A stretch of DNA of 64,000 bases from Azoarcus olearius (lineage in GTDB: Bacteria > Pseudomonadota > Gammaproteobacteria > Burkholderiales > Rhodocyclaceae), in the NCBI RefSeq assembly GCF_001682385.1, contig NZ_CP016210.1:2356001-2420000 (forward strand). Direction: 5' to 3'. This document shows positions 16,968-24,948 of the stretch, one piece after another (the stretch's first letter is position 1; the number at the start of each line of letters is the position of its first letter). The position numbers and the translations under genes were made by a program. A model generated the notes under the pieces. The model was given only the letters and a program-made list of their open reading frames with translations, ran no database searches and was not told the DNA's origin.

Positions 16968-18624
16968 GATTGAGTTCCTGCAAGGTGGTGTCGCCGGTGG
17001 CGACCATGTCGATGACTGCTTCGCGCAGGCTGCGGAAGCCGCGTCGCCGCGCCGCTTCCTTCAGGCTGCGGATCGGCGCGCGGGTGAGGATCAGTTCGCG
17101 GATCTCGTCGTCCAGCAGCAGAACCTCGGCCACCGCACGCCGTCCCCGGTAGCCGGAACCGCGGCAGTGCCCGCAACCGTGTCCGGCGCGGAAGCGGAAG
17201 ACGCTGGCGTCTCCCAGCCGCGCGGCCTCCACCTCGCTGGCGGGCGGCACGATGTCCTCGCTGCAAGACGGGCAGTTGAGCCGCACCAGCCGCTGCGCCA
17301 CCACGCCGTTGAGCGCGGCGACCAGGTTGTAGGGGTCGATGCCCATGTGCATGAAGCGGCCGATCACGTCGAAGACGTTGTTCGCGTGCACCGTGGTGAA
17401 CACGAGGTGGCCCGTCAGCGCCGCCTGGATCGCGATCTCGGCGGTTTCGCCGTCGCGGATCTCGCCGACCATGATCTTGTCCGGGTCATGGCGCAGGATG
17501 GAGCGCAGCCCGCGCGCGAACGTCAGCCCCTTTTTCTCGTTCACCGGAATCTGCAGCACGCCGGGCAGCTGGTATTCCACCGGGTCCTCGATCGTGATGA
17601 TCTTGTCCAGACCGTGGTTCGTCTCGCCCAGCGTGGCGTACAGCGTCGTGGTCTTGCCGCTGCCAGTGGGGCCGGTGACCAGCAGCATGCCGTAGGGCTC
17701 GCCCGCCAGCCGGCGCAGCACCGCGCGGGTATCGGCCGCGAAGCCGAGCGATTCGAGCGTGAGGCCGCGCATCTCCTCGGTGAGGTGGGCCTTGTCGAGC
17801 ACGCGCAGCACTGCGTCTTCGCCGTGGATGCTGGGCATGATGGACACGCGGAAGTCGATCTCGCGCCCGCCGGCCTGGGCCTTGAAGCGGCCATCCTGCG
17901 GCACCCGGCGCTCCGCGATATCCAGTTCGGCCATCACCTTGATGCGGGAGATCGCCTGTTCCGCCAGCTCCGCGCCGTTGGCACCGCCGACCCGCGCCAG
18001 CACGCCGTCCACCCGGTACTTGATCACCAGCCCGCCGGGTACGGCTTCGAGGTGGATGTCGCTCGCGCCTTGCTTGAGGGCATCGTAGAGCGTGGAATTG
18101 ACCAGTTTGACGACCGGACTCGCATCGCTGCTGATCCGGCGCAGCGACAGATCTTCCGCGCCATCGTCCTGCTGCGCGTCGTCGCCGCCCAGTTGCAGTC
18201 CGGCCGCGCGCCTCACTTCGTCCTCGTGGCGCGCAAGGTAGCCGGCAATGTCCTCGCGGTCGCCCACGGCGGTCATGAAGCCTTCGCCGAGCCGCGCCGC
18301 GAGACCGTCGAGCAGGTCGTTGTCGAAGGGGTCGGCGATGACCAGCAGCAGCCCGCCATCTTCGTCGCGCAGGGCGACGCATTCGCGCTGCAGCGCGGTC
18401 TCGAAACGGACGGCGCCGAAATCCGGCGTCAGCGACATCAGCCGGGCGTGATGGATCGGGTTCAGGCCGCAGGTGGCGGCCAGACGCCGCAGGCGTTCAG
18501 CAGGGTCGGCTTCCACAGTGGCGAGGCCGTCGAGCAGGCGCCCTCCTGCGGTGGAGGCGCGCGCCAGCTCGTCGGCGGAAAACGCCGGCGCCGACTGCGG
18601 ATGAAGGTCGACCGGCGCGTTCAT
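16948..18624 (-). CDS. GspE/PilB-type assembly ATPase
   Basis: A 558-residue secretion ATPase. The N-terminal GspE-II-like region (about 40-140) is followed by VNSTLYDALKQGASDIHLEA (175-193), Walker A GPTGSGKT at 318-325, the Asp box ITIEDPVE near 343-350, Walker B IMVGEIRD near 384-391 and the His box LTGHLVFTTVHAN. A tetracysteine zinc site (CPSC at 451-454, CGHC at 484-487) marks GspE and PilB and is missing from PilT retraction ATPases. The start overlaps the gspF-like stop as ATGA. It powers pseudopilus assembly for this operon; no retraction ATPase is encoded here. Confidence 0.95.
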   Translation of the reverse strand: MNAPVDLHPQSAPAFSADELARASTAGGRLLDGLATVEADPAERLRRLAATCGLNPIHHARLMSLTPDFGAVRFETALQRECVALRDEDGGLLLVIADPFDNDLLDGLAARLGEGFMTAVGDREDIAGYLARHEDEVRRAAGLQLGGDDAQQDDGAEDLSLRRISSDASPVVKLVNSTLYDALKQGASDIHLEAVPGGLVIKYRVDGVLARVGGANGAELAEQAISRIKVMAELDIAERRVPQDGRFKAQAGGREIDFRVSIMPSIHGEDAVLRVLDKAHLTEEMRGLTLESLGFAADTRAVLRRLAGEPYGMLLVTGPTGSGKTTTLYATLGETNHGLDKIITIEDPVEYQLPGVLQIPVNEKKGLTFARGLRSILRHDPDKIMVGEIRDGETAEIAIQAALTGHLVFTTVHANNVFDVIGRFMHMGIDPYNLVAALNGVVAQRLVRLNCPSCSEDIVPPASEVEAARLGDASVFRFRAGHGCGHCRGSGYRGRRAVAEVLLLDDEIRELILTRAPIRSLKEAARRRGFRSLREAVIDMVATGDTTLQELNRVTLLG

Positions 18625-19820
18625 CCCAGCGTCTCCGCGAGCTGAAAGATCGGCAGGTACATCAGCACCACGATCAGGCCGATCGCGCAGCCGATGAAGA
18701 GCATCAGCAAGGGGCCGAAAAGGCGCGTCAGCCATTCCACCTGGCGCGCGGTGTCCTCTTCGTGAAACTCCGCCGCGCGGGTCAGCATCTCGCCCAGATT
18801 GCCGGCCCGCTCGCCGACTTCGAGCATGCGCAGGGCGACCGGCGTGGTCAGCCCGGCGGAGGCCAGCGTCCACGCAAATCCGCGCCCTTCCCGCACACGG
18901 TCGATGGCGCCATCAAGGCTCGCGCGCAGGCCATGGGTCAGTAATCCGGCGACCATGCCGAGGGCCGGCACCACGGGAATGCCACCGGAGAGCAGCATGC
19001 CGAGCGTGCGATAGAAGCGCGCCAGCTGAAATACGCGCAGCCGTTCGCCCAGCAGCGGCAGCCGCCAGCCCAGGCGCCCCAGCCAGGCGCGGAATGCGGG
19101 GTGGCGCGACAGCATCACGATGCCGGCGATCACTGCCAGCAGCGCCAGCGCGCCGGTCGCGGCGTTGGCCTCGATCCATTGCCCCCAGACGAGCAGCACA
19201 CGCGACATGAAGGGCAGATCGTTGCCGACGTCCTCGTAGATATGCGAGAAGCGCGGCACCACGTAGCCGAGCAGGAACAGCACGACCAGCCCGCCCACGC
19301 CGACCAGCAAGGCCGGGTAGATGGCGGCGCTGACCAGCTTGCCGCGCAGCGCGCCGACCTGCTGCTGGTAGGCGACATAGCGCTCCAGGGCGCGGTCGAG
19401 GTCGCTGGTGCGCTCCGCGGCGCGGACCATCGCCACATACAGCGGCGGGAACACCGCAGGCACGGCTTCGAGCGCAGCGGACAGGCTGCGCCCTTCGCGC
19501 AGTGCGCGCAGCAGGCCCTGCAGCACCACGGCAACCGCGGGGCGCCCCTCCTTCTCCGCCAGCGCCGCCACCGCTTCGGCAAGCGGAATGCCGGCGCGCA
19601 GCAGCGCCAGCAGCTCCTGGTTGAAGAGCAGCAGCGGAAATGCCTGGCGGGCACGCAACCATCCGGTGCCGGCACCCGGGGCGGCTTGCCGCGCGCTCAG
19701 CAACTGCAACCCGCGGCTGCGCGCGATCGCACGCAGCTCGTCGTCGGAGCCCGCTTCGAGGTCGAGCGCAACAACCGTATTGGCGGCGTCCACCGCCCGT
19801 ATCCGGTAGCGCATGGTCAC
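18621..19820 (-). CDS. GspF/PilC-type inner-membrane platform protein
   Basis: A 399-residue protein with two repeated GspF domains, each ending in membrane helices, and an N-terminal helical cap. Motifs include FNQELLALLRAGIPLAEAV, MVRAAERTSDLDRALERYV, ARFYRTLGMLLSGGIPVVPAL and LEVGERAGNLGEML. The start may be the GTG at 19820, which overlaps the gspG stop as GTGA, or the ATG two codons later; the former fits the coupling seen through the operon. It is the rotary platform on which the ATPase acts. Confidence 0.94.
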   Translation of the reverse strand: MTMRYRIRAVDAANTVVALDLEAGSDDELRAIARSRGLQLLSARQAAPGAGTGWLRARQAFPLLLFNQELLALLRAGIPLAEAVAALAEKEGRPAVAVVLQGLLRALREGRSLSAALEAVPAVFPPLYVAMVRAAERTSDLDRALERYVAYQQQVGALRGKLVSAAIYPALLVGVGGLVVLFLLGYVVPRFSHIYEDVGNDLPFMSRVLLVWGQWIEANAATGALALLAVIAGIVMLSRHPAFRAWLGRLGWRLPLLGERLRVFQLARFYRTLGMLLSGGIPVVPALGMVAGLLTHGLRASLDGAIDRVREGRGFAWTLASAGLTTPVALRMLEVGERAGNLGEMLTRAAEFHEEDTARQVEWLTRLFGPLLMLFIGCAIGLIVVLMYLPIFQLAETLG

Positions 19821-20272
19821 CAGTTGGTCACGTCGGCGGCGTCGCCGTCACCGCCCGGCTGGCCGTCGGTGCCGTAGGAGAACAGGTCGTACTCGCCGTG
19901 CTCACCCGGCTGACGGTACTGATACGCCGCGCCCCAGGGGTCGGCCGGCACCGCCTTGCGCAGGTAGGGGCCGGCCCAGCGGTTCACGCCGTTCGGCGCG
20001 CTCATCAGCGCCTGCAGACCCTGTTCGGTACTGGGATAGCGGCCCACGTCCAGCCGGTACTGATCCAGCGCCTTCTCGAAGGCGTCGATCTGCGCGCGCG
20101 CCGTCTTCACTTCCGACTTGCCGATCTGAGCAAAGAAGCGGGGGCCGACGTAGCCGGCGAGCAGGCCGATGATCACCATCACGACCAGCAGTTCGAGCAG
20201 CGTGAATCCGCGCGGCGCGGCATGACGGCGGGCGGGAACGGCTTTGGCGTGAAACGGGCGGCTGCGCAGCAT
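19817..20272 (-). CDS. gspG: Major pseudopilin GspG
   Basis: A 151-residue T2SS major pseudopilin. The basic leader ends in APRG and is followed by FTLLELLVVMVIIGLLAGYV with Glu5. Downstream come KTARAQIDAFEKALDQYRLD, GRYPSTEQGLQALM, PADPWGAAYQYRQPGEHG, YDLFSYGTDG and a final DVTNW: the full GspG signature with the calcium-binding C-terminus. It is the first gene of the operon, facing a divergent transglycosylase gene across 172 bases that contain a palindrome. This gene is what ties the operon to type II secretion rather than to motile pili. Confidence 0.95.
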   Translation of the reverse strand: MLRSRPFHAKAVPARRHAAPRGFTLLELLVVMVIIGLLAGYVGPRFFAQIGKSEVKTARAQIDAFEKALDQYRLDVGRYPSTEQGLQALMSAPNGVNRWAGPYLRKAVPADPWGAAYQYRQPGEHGEYDLFSYGTDGQPGGDGDAADVTNW

Positions 20273-20333
20273 ATGCAGGATGGCAAGGCGGGTGACAGAA
20301 GACCGTTAGGCTAAGCGGCCTATGTTTCAGCCG

Positions 20334-20356
20334 GTTGACGTCATATGACGTTCAAC
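20334..20356. promoter_or_regulatory. Palindrome in the gspG / transglycosylase divergent region
   Basis: The perfect 14-bp palindrome ACGTCATATGACGT (20338-20351) is extended by GTTG on the left and TTCAAC on the right, one base out of register. It lies 62 bases before gspG and 89 before the transglycosylase. TTGACG at 20335-20340 could also be a -35 hexamer for the plus strand, with TACGCC 17 bases on as a weak -10. Confidence 0.5.
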
Positions 20357-20444
20357 CTACGCCACCCGATGCGGGAAGACGGTTGTCACGGCACCGTCAT
20401 CCGCGCCGCCTACGCTCGCCCGCGCCTGACGCCGCCTGCGGGCC

Positions 20445-21125
20445 ATGTCGGACGCCTTCCCGCCCCCATCACCGCCACTGCCCGTGCTTCGATCCGCCCT
20501 CGCCGCCATCCTGTGCTCGCTGTCGTTTTCTGCCGTTGCGGATGGCCTCTACGGCTTCGTCGATGACGCGGGTGTGGCGCACTTCAGCGATGCGGCGAGC
20601 GACCAGCGCTACCGCCGCCTCTCACTGTCCGGGTCGCCAGCCCTGGCCGCCCCCTCACGACGCGCCGCCCCCGCGACGATCGCCCCCGCCGCGCTGCGCG
20701 ACCGCGTGGTGCGCATCGCCGCTGAACACGGCATTGCCCCGGCGCTCGCCCTGGCGCTGGTGGAGGTGGAAAGCGGGTTCCGCGTCGACGCCCGTTCGCC
20801 TAAGGGGGCACTCGGGCTGATGCAGCTGATGCCCGCCACCGCGGCGCGCTACGGGGTCGGGAACCCGCTCGATGCCGATGCCAATCTGCGCGGCGGGATG
20901 CGCTACCTGTGCGACCTGTTCGCCCTCTTCGGCCGCACCGAGCTGGCGCTGGCGGCCTACAACGCCGGCGAGGGCGCGGTGGCGCGCTACGGCAACACGG
21001 TGCCGCCCTACCCCGAAACCGTGGCCTATGTGCCCCGCATCCTCGCCCGCCGCGCGGAACTCGCGCGCGACCCTGCGATAGGCCTTTCGGACTATCAGGG
21101 CCGCCATTCCACCTGCATCCGCTGA
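20445..21125 (+). CDS. Periplasmic lytic transglycosylase with DUF4124-like N-terminus
   Basis: A 226-residue exported protein. A signal peptide ends at SAVADG; translation could instead begin at GTG 20484, which would give a more compact signal sequence. A short DUF4124-like segment (LYGFVDDAGVAHFSD) precedes the SLT domain, where VEVESGFRVDARSPKGALGL holds the probable catalytic Glu and is followed by MQLMPATA; NLRGGMRYLCDLF and LALAAYNAGEGAV complete the fold. It should cleave peptidoglycan glycan strands. Being divergent from the secretion operon, it is a plausible wall-clearing partner for it, though such enzymes occur in many contexts. Confidence 0.9.
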   Translation: MSDAFPPPSPPLPVLRSALAAILCSLSFSAVADGLYGFVDDAGVAHFSDAASDQRYRRLSLSGSPALAAPSRRAAPATIAPAALRDRVVRIAAEHGIAPALALALVEVESGFRVDARSPKGALGLMQLMPATAARYGVGNPLDADANLRGGMRYLCDLFALFGRTELALAAYNAGEGAVARYGNTVPPYPETVAYVPRILARRAELARDPAIGLSDYQGRHSTCIR

Positions 21126-21231
21126 AACACCGCCCGCCTACAGTGCCGGCGCACCGGGCCCGAGCCCGGGCGACACATCCCGAATATGCGCCGCCCCGCG
21201 TGTGCGGCGCCGACCCTCACAGGAGCAGTAC

Positions 21232-22749
21232 ATGAACGACCTCGGCTTCAAAGCCTCGCGCCGCAACATGCTCAAGGGCTCCGCCAGCCTTGCCGCCGTG
21301 CCCTTCGTTTCGACCTTCGCGCTGATGACCGGACGCCAGGCCCAGGCTGCCGACTGCACCCGCCTTGCGATGATGGGTGCCAGCCCGTTCGGCCCGGTCG
21401 CCCCGGTCGCCGACCAGACCACCGGCCTGCCGCTGCTGCAACTTCCCGCCCACTTCAGCTATCGCACGATCGGCTGGCAGGACGACCTGATGAACGACGG
21501 CTTCACCTGTCCGTCGCGCTTCGACGGCATGGCCGTGGTCCAGCACCGCCGCGAAGGCCGCAGCCAGGAACTGGTGCTCGTCCGCAACCACGAAGTCGGC
21601 AACTTCTCGCGCAAGACCGGCTCCGCGCCGAGCTACGACAACGCGCTGAACGCCGCGGGCCTGCACGCTGGCGGCGGCACCACCACCTTCGTGCTGCGCG
21701 ACGGCGAGGTGGTGGATGTGCGCGCCAGCCTTGCCGGCACGCTGACCAACTGCGCCGGCGGCGCCACGCCCTGGGGCACCTGGCTGAGCTGCGAGGAAAC
21801 CACCGAAGACCGCACCGCCGTCGGCGGCAAGAAGCACGGCTACGTGTTCGAAGTCGATCCCGACACCTCCCGCACCACCGCCCAGCCGCTGGTGCAGATG
21901 GGCCGCTTCAAGCACGAAGCGGTGGCGATCGACCCGACCAACAACGTCTGCTACCAGACCGAAGATGCCAGCCCGGTGTCCGCGCTGTACCGCTTCGTGC
22001 CGGAAAACGACGGTGGCTACAGTGGCGCCTATGCCGACGGCGGCCGCCTGTACGCCGCCCGCATCCGCCGCATCGAGCGTTCGGGCGCCAGCACCCTGAT
22101 CGAAGCCAACCAGAGCGCCTTCGCCGCGCCCTGCCTGGGCGACGAGTACCTGCTGGAGTGGGTGGAAATCGGCAACCCGGATGCGGCGCCGACCACGGTT
22201 TCCGTGCTCGGCACGACGCGCAACGTTTCGGGCACCTTCGCCCAGGCCTGGAACGCCGGCTGCGCCCGCATGCTGCGCGGTGAGGGCATCTGGTACCACG
22301 CCGGCCGCATCTACATCGTGGATACCGCCGCGGGTGGCGACGGCTGCCTGTGGGAGCTGAACCCGGCCTCCAACCGCATCAAGTGCATCTACGTCAGCAA
22401 CAACCAGCTGGCCGGCAACAACCTCGACAACATCACGGTCAGCCCGCGCGGCGGCATCGTGTGCTGCGAGGACGGCGGTAACAGCCCGGACCAGTTCGGC
22501 CCGGGTTCGCGCCTGTTCGGCATCGATAACCAGGGCAGCCCGTTCATCCTGGCGAAGAACAACCTGAACTTCAGCGCCGCCCAGTATGCGGCGGTCGGCA
22601 AGAACCTGACCGCTGGTACCGGCGACCAGCGCGGTTCGGAGTTCTGCGGCGCCTGCTTCGATCCGCTGGGCCGTACGCTCTTCGTCAACATCCAGACCCC
22701 GGGGATCACCTTCGCGATCACCGGCCCCTGGGCCAAGGGCAACCTTTAA
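21232..22749 (+). CDS. Tat-exported PhoX-family (DUF839) phosphatase-like protein
   Basis: A 505-residue protein with a twin-arginine signal (SRRNMLKGSASLAAVPFVST) ending near AQA, preceded by a good AGGAG ribosome site. The mature part has FDGMAVV, LVLVRNHEVG, WGTWLSCEETTED, GYVFEVDP, FKHEAVAIDP and DNITVSPRGGIVCCEDGG, matching the PhoX family of calcium/iron-dependent alkaline phosphatases. It has at least a dozen Cys residues, many in the mature domain, which is unusual and suggests disulphides. Folded export through Tat would allow cofactor loading in the cytoplasm. Whether it is a phosphatase or another beta-propeller enzyme is not decided by sequence alone. Confidence 0.85.
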   Translation: MNDLGFKASRRNMLKGSASLAAVPFVSTFALMTGRQAQAADCTRLAMMGASPFGPVAPVADQTTGLPLLQLPAHFSYRTIGWQDDLMNDGFTCPSRFDGMAVVQHRREGRSQELVLVRNHEVGNFSRKTGSAPSYDNALNAAGLHAGGGTTTFVLRDGEVVDVRASLAGTLTNCAGGATPWGTWLSCEETTEDRTAVGGKKHGYVFEVDPDTSRTTAQPLVQMGRFKHEAVAIDPTNNVCYQTEDASPVSALYRFVPENDGGYSGAYADGGRLYAARIRRIERSGASTLIEANQSAFAAPCLGDEYLLEWVEIGNPDAAPTTVSVLGTTRNVSGTFAQAWNAGCARMLRGEGIWYHAGRIYIVDTAAGGDGCLWELNPASNRIKCIYVSNNQLAGNNLDNITVSPRGGIVCCEDGGNSPDQFGPGSRLFGIDNQGSPFILAKNNLNFSAAQYAAVGKNLTAGTGDQRGSEFCGACFDPLGRTLFVNIQTPGITFAITGPWAKGNL

Positions 22750-22788
22750 GCACTTCGCCGCCGCCAACCCGGCGGTGACGTGTTCCCT

Positions 22789-22818
22789 GCGGCCGCAGCC
22801 TGATGGGTTGCGGCCGCT
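22789..22818. terminator. GC-rich hairpin between convergent phoX-like and aminotransferase genes
   Basis: GCGGCCGCA at 22789-22797 pairs with TGCGGCCGC at 22809-22817, with inner GCC/GGG pairing round TGAT. It lies midway between two convergent stop codons, as a bidirectional terminator would, but has no T run. The sequence closely resembles the hairpin at 2485. Confidence 0.45.
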
Positions 22819-22829
22819 TGCCGTTCTGC

Positions 22830-24146
22830 TCAGGCCGTGGCCCGCAGCGCGGCGCGCACGGTTTCGAAGATGCGTGCGAGTTCATCCTCGGTGCTGTCGA
22901 AGAACGGCGCGAATTGCAGGATGTCGCCACCATTGCGAATGACGACTCCGGCTTCGAAGCACTTCAGGAACACCTCGAATCCGCGCACTCCCAGTACCCC
23001 GTCGCGAGGCGCCAGTTCCACCCCGCCCATCAGGCCGAAGTTGCGGATATCCACCACGTTGGGTTCGTCGCGCAGGCTGTGCAAGCCCTCCTCGAACACG
23101 GGTTCGAGCGCCCGGACGCGGGCGAAGCTGTCCTCCTCGCGATAGGCACGCAGCGCCGCCAGCCCTGCCGCAGCAGCGAGCGGATGGCCCGAATAGGTGT
23201 AGCCGTGGAAGAACTCCACTGCATGCTCCGGGCCCTGCATCAGGGCATCGTAGATGTCCTGCCGCACGATGACTGCGCCCATCGGCACCACGCCGTTGGT
23301 CAGGCCCTTGGCGGTCGTGATGAGGTCGGGCGTGACGCCGAAGCGGGTCGCCGCGAACGGTGCGCCGAGCCGGCCGAACGCATTGATCACTTCATCAAAG
23401 ATCAGCAGAAAGCCGTGCTGGTCGCAGATTGCGCGCAGGCGTTCCAGATACCCCACCGGCGGCACCAGGATGCCCGTGGAGCCGGCGACGGGTTCGACGA
23501 TGACCGCGGCGATGGTGCTGGGGTCGTGCAGCGCGGCAAGCCGCTCCAGATCGTCGGCGAGATGAGCGCCCCAACTCGGCTGCCCACGGCTGAACGCCAT
23601 GTCGGGCAGACTGAGGGTGTGACGGATGTGGTCCACCCCGGGCGTCAGCACGGCACCGAAGGCCTTGCGATTGACCGCAATCCCGCCCACGGACGTGCCG
23701 CCCAGGTTGACGCCGTGGTAGCCACGCTCCCGGCCGATCAACCGGGTGCGGTGACCCTCTCCACGCGCCCGGTGATAGGCGAGTGCGATCTTCAGCGCGG
23801 TATCCACCGATTCGGAACCGGAGTTGGTGAAGAACACTTTGTGAAGCCTTGGGGGCGCCATCGACGCCACCTCACGCGCAAGCGCGATCGCCTTGTCGTT
23901 GGTGGCCTGGAAGGTCATGCTGAAATCGAGCGTCGCCACCTGTTGCTGGACGGCTGCGACGATACCCGGGTGGGCGTGCCCCAGCCCGCAACTCCACAAC
24001 CCTGAAAACCCGTCCAGCAACTCGCGCCCATCGGCGGTGGTGTAGTAGTGGCCGCGCGCGCCCGAGATGACGCGCGGCTGCTTCCAGAACGCCCGGTTCG
24101 CCGTGAAGGGCAGCCACAGGGCCTGCTCATGTTCCATGGGGTCCAT
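22830..24146 (-). CDS. Class III omega-amino acid:pyruvate aminotransferase
   Basis: A 438-residue PLP enzyme. LLDGFSGLWSCGLGHAHPGI near the N-terminus, FFTNSGSESVDTALKIA, ERGYHGVN, LLIFDEVINAFGR and TTAKGLTNGVVPMGAV with the PLP Lys are typical of the beta-alanine:pyruvate / omega-amine transaminase group. It transfers an amino group from an omega-amino acid or amine to pyruvate. The start is the ATG at 24146, seven bases after GGAGG. No degradation cluster surrounds it, so the physiological substrate is open. Confidence 0.88.
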   Translation of the reverse strand: MDPMEHEQALWLPFTANRAFWKQPRVISGARGHYYTTADGRELLDGFSGLWSCGLGHAHPGIVAAVQQQVATLDFSMTFQATNDKAIALAREVASMAPPRLHKVFFTNSGSESVDTALKIALAYHRARGEGHRTRLIGRERGYHGVNLGGTSVGGIAVNRKAFGAVLTPGVDHIRHTLSLPDMAFSRGQPSWGAHLADDLERLAALHDPSTIAAVIVEPVAGSTGILVPPVGYLERLRAICDQHGFLLIFDEVINAFGRLGAPFAATRFGVTPDLITTAKGLTNGVVPMGAVIVRQDIYDALMQGPEHAVEFFHGYTYSGHPLAAAAGLAALRAYREEDSFARVRALEPVFEEGLHSLRDEPNVVDIRNFGLMGGVELAPRDGVLGVRGFEVFLKCFEAGVVIRNGGDILQFAPFFDSTEDELARIFETVRAALRATA

Positions 24147-24248
24147 CACCTCGCCTCCGTATCAAGGGGAACACAGGAACATAGACAGACACCGGCTCTG
24201 TTCGGCTTCGCCGGCACGTGACCTGGGGCGGGAACGCCGGCGGCGGGG

Positions 24249-24908
24249 TCAAGCCGTTCGCAATCCCTTTATGTTGTGGCGCCGCCGCGCACGAACCCAC
24301 GCAAGCCACAGCGGAAAACCGACCGCCAGAGCAAGTGCCGATGGCTCCGACAGCGCCGCCGCCGACGAGAAACTGAGGTTGTCGATGTAGATGTCGCCGC
24401 GGCGGAAGTAGAACGCGCCAAGGTGGATCAGGCTGATCCCGGTCGGGCCGGAAAGCTGAACGAACTCGCGCGGGATCGGGTCCGTGCTGTTTTCCTCGAG
24501 CCCCGCCCAGCCCTCGGTCAGATGAAAATCGGCCAATCCGCCCGGCCCGAAGGCGGTCAGTGCAATCCGGTCGCCAAGGAACGCGGTCACGTACATGCTG
24601 ACGGTGGTGGGCAATACGCCCACAAAGCGCAGGTAGAGATCGGGCCCCAGCAGGTCATTGAGGGCATACGGCGCACTGACGATCGGGCTCTCGGCAGGCG
24701 TGCCGAAGCTCTCGCGGATCTGCCCGCCCTCTACCAGCAGCCCGAGGCTTAGATACTGGTCCGTCACTGGCGTGTCGAGCGGCAGATCGTCGAAGGTGAT
24801 GAGCACTGCCGAAGCACTGCCGCTGGCCGCGAATCCGGCCACGGCGAACGCGGTAAGAAGCGCCGCCTGCCGGAGGCTGCGGGAAACATGCTGAAGCCAT
24901 GTGGTCAT
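24249..24908 (-). CDS. PEP-CTERM sorting-domain protein
   Basis: A 219-residue exported protein. A signal peptide (LLTAFAVAGFAASGSASA) is followed by a beta-rich domain starting LITFDDLPLDTPVTDQY, which resembles surface carbohydrate-binding-like PEP-CTERM proteins. The C-terminus has a short motif SEPSALALA, a hydrophobic helix and a basic tail RARRRHN: the tripartite exosortase substrate layout, although the core reads EPS rather than PEP. The protein is presumably processed by an exosortase encoded elsewhere. Its presence fits the EpsA-type regulator at 10.4 kb. AAGGA precedes the start, and a strong hairpin lies directly upstream. Confidence 0.82.
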   Translation of the reverse strand: MTTWLQHVSRSLRQAALLTAFAVAGFAASGSASAVLITFDDLPLDTPVTDQYLSLGLLVEGGQIRESFGTPAESPIVSAPYALNDLLGPDLYLRFVGVLPTTVSMYVTAFLGDRIALTAFGPGGLADFHLTEGWAGLEENSTDPIPREFVQLSGPTGISLIHLGAFYFRRGDIYIDNLSFSSAAALSEPSALALAVGFPLWLAWVRARRRHNIKGLRTA

Positions 24909-24918
24909 GTCGCCATCC

Positions 24919-24948
24919 TTGCTAGCTGCACCTGATGCAGCGTAGCAA
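24919..24948 (-). promoter_or_regulatory. Leader hairpin before the PEP-CTERM gene
   Basis: TTGCTA and TAGCAA flank CTGCA and TGCAG round a CCTGA loop, giving an 11-bp interrupted stem. It begins where the ribosome-binding AAGGA ends, 10 bases before the start codon. It could be an mRNA structure limiting translation or a dyad operator. Confidence 0.5.

Noticed and set aside
16948-20272. A standard motile type IV pilus locus
   Set aside because: There is no PilT retraction ATPase or typical PilA, and the first gene has the full GspG signature including the calcium-site C-terminus.
21217-22767. 516-codon open frame antisense to the PhoX-like gene
   Set aside because: GC-rich coding DNA leaves long stop-free antisense frames; the plus strand has a ribosome site, Tat signal and family motifs, and the antisense product has none.
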